DNA of 30,040 nt from JBCCEV01 sp039030125 (GTDB lineage Bacteria; Pseudomonadota; Gammaproteobacteria; Ga0077536), in NCBI GenBank assembly GCA_039030125.1, contig JBCCEV010000031.1, forward strand, positions 1 to 30,040, written 5' to 3'. Both the position numbers and the translations under genes were made by a program. This document shows, piece by piece, positions 7,110-16,100 of the stretch. A model generated the notes under the pieces. It saw nothing but the letters and a program-made list of their open reading frames with translations. It was not told where the DNA came from and did not search any database. Within the stretch, counting starts at the first letter, position 1. The number at the start of each line of letters is the position of its first letter.

Positions 7110-7571
7110 ATGGTTGCAGTGGATCTCGCGGCTCATCGCAAAGAATGCTTGGTTCAGCGCCGTGTCGTCGTGCGTCCTCACCGGCCTGAAGACCGGATCC
7201 TGGCCGAACAAATCGAGGTCACCGACCGCCAAAACGAAACGCTAGCTTGGGAAGTGCGCGTTTTCGACCCGGCCGGAATTTTCCACCACTACTTCTGCAA
7301 TCGCGAGATGCTGCATATTCAGCTTTGGCAGCCACATTACGGTATTTCCGTGCTCACGCCCTCTCGTAACACGGGATGCAATTTCGAGGCATTCCCCATA
7401 CGGGACTGGAAATTCGCGACACCAGACTATTCCAAGTTGCAAAACGAACTTAAGAATTACTTGGCAGTAACCCTCCCCACCGAGAAACGGGTCCAACAGT
7501 TGGTCGACTACTACACGTCCCAACCCTTCGCCGCCAATATTTCCGAATTTAGCGTTCCGACCTCGGTTTGA
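7110..7571 (+). CDS. hypothetical protein
   Basis: A 153-residue protein with no family I recognise. It has no signal peptide or membrane segment and is rich in aromatic and charged residues, with a His/Tyr/Cys cluster FHHYFCNREMLHIQLW around residues 60-75 and a helical C-terminal part. The ATG at 7110 is preceded by GGAGAAAGG at a suitable distance and by a strong promoter match with a Fur-like box, so expression is likely, possibly iron-regulated. It is followed at 47 bp by another unknown gene and then an aldehyde dehydrogenase, all in the same direction. No function is proposed. Confidence 0.75.
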   Translation: MVAVDLAAHRKECLVQRRVVVRPHRPEDRILAEQIEVTDRQNETLAWEVRVFDPAGIFHHYFCNREMLHIQLWQPHYGISVLTPSRNTGCNFEAFPIRDWKFATPDYSKLQNELKNYLAVTLPTEKRVQQLVDYYTSQPFAANISEFSVPTSV

Positions 7572-7617
7572 GAACAACGGTGCCGTGCAAGCCGGCGCCG
7601 AAGGACATAACTAAACA

Positions 7618-7917
7618 ATGAACACTAGAGATCCTCTCAAGGCATTGCTGGTCGACAAGAAGGACCCCAACGAAGTGCCGATAGAAGCTTTGCACGCGAC
7701 GAGCGTGAGGTTAATGACGAACTTTACTCATGCACCCTCCGAGACCTTGGCACGCGCGATCGTCAGGATCCTCGATGCACTCTCGCAACACGATGATCGC
7801 CTTGAGGGGCCAATGGGTAGCAACGTCTACGCCGAAGCCCTGCTCGCTTGGCAGTCGGTATTACACGACTTACAACATCCAAACTGCGAGAATATGGAGC
7901 CGTCGGTGATTCACTAG
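7618..7917 (+). CDS. small hypothetical protein
   Basis: A 99-residue, probably soluble and helical protein without a recognised domain. The middle part (about residues 38-60) is a likely amphipathic helix ETLARAIVRILDAL followed by an acidic loop; the C-terminus ends EPSVIH. An AAGGA ribosome binding site lies about 12 bases before the ATG. It sits between another unknown gene and an aldehyde dehydrogenase. The leftward operon near 3 kb likewise has a small helical protein immediately before its aldehyde dehydrogenase, but alignment by eye is too weak to call them homologous. Confidence 0.6.
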   Translation: MNTRDPLKALLVDKKDPNEVPIEALHATSVRLMTNFTHAPSETLARAIVRILDALSQHDDRLEGPMGSNVYAEALLAWQSVLHDLQHPNCENMEPSVIH

Positions 7918-7973
7918 TCGCCGGCTCGATTTCCTAAACCACAACAATTAGACCGACTACCCGGAGAAAACTT

Positions 7974-9392
7974 ATGGAACACGCCAATCATTTTTATATT
8001 GACGGTAAGTGGGTTAAACCCCACTCAGATCAACTGCTCGAGGTGATAAATCCCGCGAATGAAACATCCATTGGGCAAATCTCGCTTGGCAATGAACAGG
8101 ACGTTAACGACGCGGTCGCTGCCGCGAAACGAGCGTTTGAATCGTTTTCACTAACCAGCAAGGAAGAGCGCATAGCCTTGCTGCAGGCCATCATCGAAGC
8201 CTACCAAAAGCGCTCGGACGACATCGCTTCGTGGGTCAGCGCCGAAATGGGCGCGCCACTGAAGCTTGCGCAAACCGCGCAAGTTGGCTCCGGGCTCGGC
8301 CACTTCGTAACAATGCTTGAGGTACTGAAAAACTTCGAATTCGAAGAGCACAAAGACGGCCATACAATCCTGCGCGAACCGGCTGGAGTCTGCGGTTTGA
8401 TCACACCTTGGAACTGGCCGCTCAATCAGATTTGTTGCAAAGTTGCGCCAGCCATCGCCGCTGGCTGCACCATGGTACTCAAGCCCACTGAAATCGCGCC
8501 CATGAACGCTCTTGTGTTCGCCGAGGTCATGGATGAAGCTGGAGTACCGGCCGGCGTGTTCAACCTGGTTAATGGTGACGGCCCAACCGTCGGTCGAACG
8601 CTTTCCACCCATCCGGATATCGACATGATGTCTTTCACAGGCTCAACGCGCGCGGGCACCGACGTCAGCGAGAAAGCCGCCGCAACCGTGAAGCGCGTGT
8701 CCTTGGAGCTTGGTGGCAAGTCCGCGAATATCATTCTCGACGATGCTGATTTTGAAAAATCAATTCAACGCGACATGTTTGGCATGTGCGTTAACTCGGG
8801 ACAATCGTGTAATGCGCCAACCCGTATGCTGGTCCCTCATGATCGTATGAGCGAGGCCGCTGAGTATGCGAAACAAGCCGCCGAAAAAATCACGGTTGGG
8901 GATCCCACCATGGACGATACAACCATCGGACCCGTGGTTTCGGAAACCCAGTTCAATAAGATCCAAGGCTTGATCGAAAAAGGTATTGAGGAAGGCGCCA
9001 AACTCGAAACCGGCGGTCCCGGCCGCCCCGATGGCATGAATGCCGGCTACTACGTCAAACCCACCGTATTTTCGAACGTTACTAATGACATGACGATTGC
9101 GCGGGAAGAAATCTTTGGCCCCGTGTTGTCGATCATCGGTTATGAAAACGATGATGATGCGGTACGCATCGCCAACGAAACGGTTTACGGGCTGTCTGGC
9201 TATATCTCATCGGGGGACGCCGAGCGGGCTCGTGACGTCGCCAAGCGCCTGCGCACCGGCAACGTTCATCTTAACGGCGCGCCGCTTGACCAAACGGCAC
9301 CCTTCGGCGGTTACCGTCAGTCTGGCAATGGGCGCGAATGGGGCGCGTTCGGGTTGGAAGAATTTCTCGAAACCAAAGCAGTGATGGGCTAG
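7974..9392 (+). CDS. NAD(P)-dependent aldehyde dehydrogenase family protein
   Basis: This 472-residue cytoplasmic member of the aldehyde dehydrogenase superfamily has the complete catalytic set: Asn147 in TPWNWP, Lys170 in LKPTEIAP, Glu245 in LELGGKSAN and nucleophile Cys279 in NSGQSCNAPTR. The C-terminal FGGYRQSGNGREWG is typical. It belongs to a different branch from the enzyme at 1331-2872, closer to general betaine-/semialdehyde-type dehydrogenases; the true substrate cannot be read from sequence. An ATG with GGAG about 8 bases upstream gives a secure start. It is the third gene of a rightward set beginning at 7110 behind a Fur-like box. Two hairpins follow its stop. Confidence 0.93.
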   Translation: MEHANHFYIDGKWVKPHSDQLLEVINPANETSIGQISLGNEQDVNDAVAAAKRAFESFSLTSKEERIALLQAIIEAYQKRSDDIASWVSAEMGAPLKLAQTAQVGSGLGHFVTMLEVLKNFEFEEHKDGHTILREPAGVCGLITPWNWPLNQICCKVAPAIAAGCTMVLKPTEIAPMNALVFAEVMDEAGVPAGVFNLVNGDGPTVGRTLSTHPDIDMMSFTGSTRAGTDVSEKAAATVKRVSLELGGKSANIILDDADFEKSIQRDMFGMCVNSGQSCNAPTRMLVPHDRMSEAAEYAKQAAEKITVGDPTMDDTTIGPVVSETQFNKIQGLIEKGIEEGAKLETGGPGRPDGMNAGYYVKPTVFSNVTNDMTIAREEIFGPVLSIIGYENDDDAVRIANETVYGLSGYISSGDAERARDVAKRLRTGNVHLNGAPLDQTAPFGGYRQSGNGREWGAFGLEEFLETKAVMG

Positions 9393-9462
9393 GGCTGGCA
9401 GCCTATCGCGTCGTTCGCTTCGCTCGAACACTGAATCCGCGCGAAGCAGACGGTTTTATCAA

Positions 9463-9502
9463 GGCGCGAGACGGATCTCGCGCCTGTTGCCACCGTGTGG
9501 CA
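9463..9502 (+). terminator. hairpins after the second aldehyde dehydrogenase
   Basis: GGCGCGAGA (9463-9471) and TCTCGCGCC (9476-9484) form a perfect 9-bp stem with a CGGA tetraloop. TGCCAC (9488-9493) and GTGGCA (9497-9502) form a second 6-bp stem. They lie in the 180-bp gap before the P19-type gene and probably end or attenuate the upstream transcript. No T run follows. Confidence 0.5.
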
Positions 9503-9572
9503 TCATCGCGCGCCGTGAGTTGTTGGACAACAGCTTCATCAAACTTCTTTGCAGTTTTCCTGTGGTGAATTA

Positions 9573-10130
9573 ATGAATAAATATTGTTTGCCGGCGGCCA
9601 GTATCCTGTGGGCATTGTCCTGCGGGCTGGCACAGGCGGTTGAACTCATTATTGGCGAAGCCCGAATCGAGCCGGGGGTCGTCGTAATTTTCGAAGGAGC
9701 GGTGCGCGACCACGTCATTCCCCAAGCGCAACACCTGGCCGAAGATGACACCGATGTGCATATCGAGGCACGGGTTAACTGGGATTCAGAAAATATTCCC
9801 GCCGGTACCCCGGCAGGTGGCTTCGTCCCTTATCTGCACATCCATGCGCGGGTCAGCAATGCCAACACCGGCAAAAGCCTGCTGGTTACCCTGACACCGC
9901 ATTTGAATCTGATCGATAACTTCCATTACGCCAGGAACATCACGTTGCCCGGTGCCAAGGACGATCCTTACACGGTTGAGTTTTTCGTTAACCCGCCCGA
10001 TAGCTTCGTGTTGGCTAAGCATCGCGACTGGCAATCCGGATATGGCGAGAAAGTTTTTGAACCCCAAACTTTTTTGTACGAAAACGTAGATTTCTTGAGC
10101 ATTGTCGATGCCCCGCCCCGCGCGCAATAG
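9573..10130 (+). CDS. P19/Tp34-family periplasmic iron/copper-binding protein
   Basis: A 185-residue protein with a signal peptide (1-22, cleavage after GLAQA) and the P19/Tp34 fold pattern: DVHIEARVNW near 61-70, FVPYLHIHARV near 84-93, FHYARNI near 117-123, and FVNPPDSFVLAKHRDW near 138-153. In Campylobacter P19 the metal ligands are two early residues (His, Met) and two later His. The equivalents here appear to be His63, His118 and His150, with His110 where Met is expected. P19 proteins support ferrous iron uptake with an FTR1-like permease; no permease is visible nearby. The ATG at 9573 (ribosome binding site GGTGA) is chosen over an upstream TTG because it starts the signal peptide. It is convergent with the NRPS operon, 29 bp away. 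Confidence 0.8.
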   Translation: MNKYCLPAASILWALSCGLAQAVELIIGEARIEPGVVVIFEGAVRDHVIPQAQHLAEDDTDVHIEARVNWDSENIPAGTPAGGFVPYLHIHARVSNANTGKSLLVTLTPHLNLIDNFHYARNITLPGAKDDPYTVEFFVNPPDSFVLAKHRDWQSGYGEKVFEPQTFLYENVDFLSIVDAPPRAQ

Positions 10131-10159
10131 GTGATCCGCGACGCGATCGGGGCGCTTGC

Positions 10160-13100
10160 TCAATCTGGCGAATCGAAGCTCACCGAGGACATGATTTCAT
10201 CAAGTTCCGATGCGCTGAGATCAACTAATTCAAACGATGGGGTGCGGCCCTGGCCATCTACCCCAGCACCTCCCGCTACCAGTTTGCCAATCTCCTGGTG
10301 AAGCCCGACGCTCAAACGCTCCATAGTCTTGACGCTGTGGACGCGCCGGTCGAAATCCCAAAGGACCCAAAGCTCAGAGTTCTCAATTCGTGCGCTAATT
10401 TCAAGTAAATAAGGGCGGACATTGCGCACATCATGCGGGCTGCCAACGGCGGGAACACGCGCGAAGCTTCCTGCAGGCTCGTCGATCACCGAATCGATGT
10501 GACCTAGATAATTAAACACGACCGAGGGCTGAACGTCGGAACCAAGTTCTTCTGACAGATACTTTAATACTCCGAAACCGGCGCGCTCGGGCACTGCATC
10601 AAGCCTCGCTTGAACTGCTTGCAGTCGCTGAGAAGGATTTGAGCGACCCGCGCTCTCCAACTGTAAAGGAGCGATAGCCGTAAACCATCCAAGTGTGCCC
10701 GCATACGCTTGAGCGGATTCCTCACGACCATGAGATTCGATATCAATGAGAAACCTCGAACACTCGGCCCATTCGCAAAGCACGCCGCCTAGCGCGGCGA
10801 GAATAATGGTTTGCACATCGAACTTTGACGCCTGACGGCCGAGGGTGAGTAACGCCAATGTTTTCTCGACCTCGAGCCGCCATTCATAGCGTTGCGAGTT
10901 TCCAAAATCAGAGTAAGCGATGTCCTCCTCACTATCCTTGGGCAGCACGCTCTTCGTGTTCTCAATGATCTCTCGCCAAGCGGCTAAATCGGCAGCGAAG
11001 TAGGAGTGACTTGCAGCCAAGCGCTTCGCATAGTTTTGATAGGTATGCTCCGATAAGCGCGGCCCCGGTGCTTGGCCCATCTCAAGTGACTGATAATTGG
11101 TATAAAGATCGGCAATCAGAATACGCCACGAAACGACATCTATTACAAGATGGTGCGCGACCAATAACAGCTGGTAACCGCGGCCAGGACCTAAACTAAA
11201 AACCGCCGCTGTACACAACGGGCCATCGGCGAGCCGAAAAGCGCTGTGCTGTGAATCGGCAAGCGTATTCAGCGCCGGGACGAGCGCATCAGGCTCCAGA
11301 TGGCTCAACTCATGCCAGCTCGGTGGCTGAAGACGCGCGCTTAGATCGTAAAACTGTCGCCAATGATCGCGGTCTTTGCTGAATCGCAAGCGCAACGCAT
11401 CGTGCTGTTCGCCAAGCGCCAAAAACGCGCGGTCGAGGGACTCGCGCTCGACGTTCTCAGGCAACATGACCGACAGCGCCTGGTTGAAGTGATTGGGATT
11501 CTCATGATTTTGCGCGAAGAACCAATGCTGGATTGGGGTTAGAGGCACCTCGCCTTGGGCTTTCGTGAAAATACGATCCTGCCCACCATCGCGCTCCGCG
11601 AACGTCGCCAAGGCTCCGAAGCTTGCCGCCTCAAAAATTTGCTTTGGAGTAATGGTCAGCCCCACGCGTTGTGCCTCGCTGACCATTTGTAAAGCCATAA
11701 TTGAATCACCCCCTAGCTCAAAAAAGTTGTCGTCGAGCGCAACGACTTTGGCAGGCAGAATTCGCGTCGCGATGTTGATGATGTGGGCTTCGCGTTCATT
11801 GCTTGGTGGCGGTGAGCCGTGGACCTTTTTACCAAATTCGGGCTCGGGAAGCGCTGCGCGATCAACCTTGCCGGTCGCTCCTAGCGGGAAAGCATCGAGC
11901 ACTATGAACGCGTTGGGGACCAGGTGATGTGGCAGCCTTTCACTCAATGAGGTTCTCAAATCTTCAGCGCCGGGCAGCGCCTCACCCACGAGGTAGGCCA
12001 CTAATCGCTTATGCTCGGCGCCGCTCCCATGGACCTGAACCACGGCGTCGGTGACGCCCGGGTAGTCGCCAAGCAATCTCTCAACTTCGCGAGGTTCGAT
12101 CCGAAAACCTCTGACCTTAACCTGCTCGTCGAATCGGCCCAGGAACTCCAGTGCGCCATCGGCCCGCCGCCGCACCCGATCCCCCGTTCGATAAAGCGTG
12201 ATCTCATCATCGGACCCTACGCCATCTCGAAGATTGAAATAGGGATTAGGAACAAACGACTCGGCGGTTAGTCGAGCTTGGTTCAAATAACCACGAGCCA
12301 AACCGCTGCCGCCCAGGTAAAGCTCGCCCGCAACGCCATCGGGCACCAAACCCATCTCGTCATCAAGCACATAGATCCGCGTACCAGTGATTGCCTCACC
12401 AATTGGAACCGGTAGCTTGTCATGGGCTACGTTGAGTTCGTCTCTTGAAAAACGATGGCAGACGCTAAATGTCGTATTCTCCGTGGGTCCGTAGCCGTTG
12501 ACCAAGCTGACGTGCGGTAACACCTTGCTCGCCCGCCGCAGATGGGAAATCGAGAGGACGTCACCCCCGGCAATCAACTCTTGCAGGGTCGCGAATTTCC
12601 GCGCCTGCAAAGACTCGGCCCGCAGTTGATCAATGAGAACATGGAACAGGCCAGCGGTTAGCCAAAGGGTCGTCACCCGATGTCGTTCGATATCATCGGC
12701 CAGTGATTCAAGAGTCATCTCGGCTGCCGGTAAGGCCACGGTACCGCCGTTAAGCAACGCTCCCCAAAGTTCGAAAGTTGCCGCGTCGAAACCCAATGGC
12801 GCAGCTAGCAAGTGAACCTGTCCAGCGCCAAAAGTTGCGTAGCTTTGCGCCCTGACCAACCGCAATACGCCGCGATGGCGGGCGGCGACGCTCTTGGGTT
12901 CGCCGGTCGACCCCGAGGTATGCATGATGTAGGCGAGTTGCTCGCAATGCCCCGGGATTGTCAGCGCTGCGGCCTCACCGCTCAGCTCTTTGTGGCCAAC
13001 CCATGGCACGCCAACGTCTAATAAGTTGTCGCTCGCATCCGCGCAGACCGCGAATTTCATGCGGACATGCTTCGCGATCCAAGCTAAGCGCTCAGCGCCT

Positions 13101-16100
13101 TGGCTATTATCTAGCGGCACATACGCGCCGCCCGCTTTAAGGACGCCCAAGATGTTAACGACCGCGTCGATGGTCGGTGTCGCAAGCACGCCGATGCAGT
13201 CGTCCGTGGCGACACCCTTGGCTTGGAGGCCTGCGCCAACGCGATCGGCCATCTGATTCAAGGCCTGATAGCTGACGTCTCGATCACCCACCCGAAGCGC
13301 AACCGCATGCGGTGTTCGCCGTGCCTGTCGTTCAAAGGTGCCCTGAATGGTGTCTTCGTTTGCAACCAAGGCTGCGCCCAAATCGCCAAGTTGACGCAAG
13401 GATTGCCTCTCGCGTTCCGCGAGCATGTTCAGCGACAGCGCGTGGTCGTCCGGTTCGGCGAGCGCGATGGCCTGCAGTGCGTTGAGATAGCACTGGCTCA
13501 AACGGTTGACAGTTGGTGCTGTAAAGAGGTCGGTCCGATAATCAAACTGCCCGACTAATCGCTGACCGTCCTCGCGGATGCTCAAAGACAAGTCGAATTT
13601 AGCGTTGGGTGGCTCAAATCGTTCCGGAACCCATTCCACCCCTTCAATTTCGACGGGATCGAAAGGCGCATTTTGCAGGGTAAAGAGCGTTTGAAACAGC
13701 GGCGCAGCAGCGCGAGATCGGGGCACATCCAGGGCCTCAAGCACGCGATCAAAGGGCGCCGCCTGGTGGGCAATGGCCTCCAGTGTGAGGTCTCGGGTTT
13801 GAGTCATCAGCTCGGCGACTGAAATACCCGGAGCAAGTCTAAATCGTAGCGCCACCGTGTTGGCAAACAGACCTATCAAATCTTCGAATTCGCTGTGTAT
13901 CCGGTTAGCGAGCGGCGTACCGATCACAAAATCGCGACCGGCTCCAAAGCGCGACAACAACAACGCGTAAGCGGCTGCTAATGACATATACAGCGTCACG
14001 CCATGCCGTCGGTTGCAGCCCCTCAGAGCGCCGGCCAACGACGCGGGAATTTCGAATTCACAGCGGGCCCCTTCGAACGATTGCTCTGGCGGCCGCGCAA
14101 AATCGGTTGGCAACTCGATTTGGGTGGGCGCACCACTGAGCTGTGAACACCAATAATCAAGGTGAGGCTTGTGGTCTTCGTTTGCTTCCCAACAAGCGTA
14201 GTCAGCATAGCTTAAGCGCAGTGGCGCAAACGCTGATCCCGAACCCGTGCTATGTCGCTCGTAGGCTAGCCCCAACTCTTTAACCAAAATACCAAGCGAC
14301 CAACCATCAGCCACGATATGGTGCAAGGAGAAAATGAAGACATGCTCTTGCTCATCCAGCTTTATCACGCGGGTTTGCCAAAGTGGCGCTTGGGCTAAGT
14401 CAAAATCGGCGGTGGCCGCATTTTTTAGCGCTGCGTCCAACGCGCTGGATTGTTCGTTTGCCGCAAGATGAGAGAGGTCCGAAGTGGAGAACGCCAGCGC
14501 CGCTGCGATTTCATCCACCGCAACCACTTCGGCATAGGGCTGACCCTCGCGCTGGCCGAAGCGCATGCGCAGTGGCTCGTGGCGCGCCACAACCTCTTGC
14601 AGTGCCTCGCCAAGCGCGAGCAGATTCAAACGCCCTTGCAAACGCACCGCCGTTGGAATGCCATACAGACTCGGATCTGCGATCAGATGAGCCAGCAGGT
14701 ATTGACGGACTTGCGCGGCACTGATGGGACGACGCACACCCACGTAATCCTGGCGCTCAATCGGGGCAAGGGTGCCGACGCTAAATTTTTCCACCGCCGC
14801 AACGAAATCCCCAAATCGGGGCTGCTGGAAGAGCGTTGTGAGCGGTGGCGTCTCGCCCGTGATTTCCGCGACCCGCGCCATCATCCGCGCCGCTGTCAGG
14901 GAATGACCGCCAAGGCGGAAAAAGTCTGCTTCGTCGTCAACCGCTTCAACATGCAGAATGTCTTCCCACACGCCAGCGATTAAAGATCCTTGCGGTGAAC
15001 GCCGCAAATTCGTCGATTTGGACTCTGTCGCTGAATCCGCAAGCGCCAGTAACGCCGCGCGATCGACCTTGCCGCTATTATTCAGTGGTAACCGCGAGAC
15101 GACGGTGATCCTTATGGGGATCATGTAGTTCGGCAGCTTGGTGCCTAATCGTTCACGCAGTTCTTCTGGATCAGGCGCCTGCCCGCGCTCAACAATCCAA
15201 GCAAGCAACTGCCCGCCGCCGCCCAGGTCCTGGTGGACCGCCGCCACCGCCTGCGCAACCCCCGCCGTCGACATCAGTTCAGCCTCGATCTCGCCGAGTT
15301 CGATGCGGTAACCACGGATTTTCACCTGACCATCGTCGCGGCCGAGGAAATCGAGCAATCCATCGGGGCGATAGCGCACGCGGTCACCGGTTCGATAGTA
15401 ACGCGGCCTCGCGTCATGCGACGCATCCGCGTCACGATCGATCTCGACAAATCGCTCATCAGATAGCGATTGGCGCCGCCAGTAGCCCTGCGCGACCCCT
15501 TGACCGCCGATCGCCAGTTCACCCACCGCGCCAAAAGGCGTCCGCTCACCCCGACGGTTAAGTACCGCGAACTGCGTGTTTGCAATCGGCAGCCCAATGG
15601 GTACCACCGCGCCTGTGCAATGCGCTGGCTCGACGCGCAAAGCCGCCGACCACACCGTGGTTTCGGTGGGACCATAGAGATTCCACAACTGTGAGCCACG
15701 CGCCAAAAGTTCACGCGCAAGCTCTGTATCAAGGGCTTCGCCACCGCATAGAATTTTGAATCCCTCAGGCGGCTGCCAATCTACTTCAATCAACAGACGC
15801 CAGGTGGCCGGGGTTGCCTGCATTACGGTTATGCCGTGGGTCTCGATTAACGCGGCGAGTCGCGCGGGGTCGCGAGCCTCTTCAGAGCTCGCAATCACTA
15901 GACGAGCGCCCACAGACAAAGGCAGATAGAGCTCCAATGCCGCGATATCAAATGAGATCGTCGTCACGGCCAACAGCCGCTCGTCTGCGCCAAGATCAAG
16001 GCATGATTTCATTGCAGCGATAAAATTCCAGAGGTTGCGATACGTCACCGCAACACCCTTGGGGCGACCCGTGCTTCCACTGGTGTACATAAGGTAGGCC

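Noticed and set aside
2931..7917. Homology between the two small helical proteins preceding the aldehyde dehydrogenases (2931-3194 and 7618-7917)
   Set aside because: Both are helical and end in S-V-V/I-H, but the rest does not align convincingly by eye.
9549..9572. TTG start at 9549 for the P19-type gene
   Set aside because: It would add eight residues before a complete signal peptide starting at ATG 9573.
9573..9640. Lipoprotein signal in the P19-type protein (ALSC)
   Set aside because: The residues before Cys17 do not fit a lipobox with Leu/Val at -3; a signal peptidase I site after GLAQA fits better.
9573..10130. P19-type gene as part of the NRPS cluster (a siderophore locus)
   Set aside because: It is on the opposite strand beyond a convergent boundary and the predicted peptide (Asn-Gly-Val) has no typical hydroxamate or catecholate siderophore building block.
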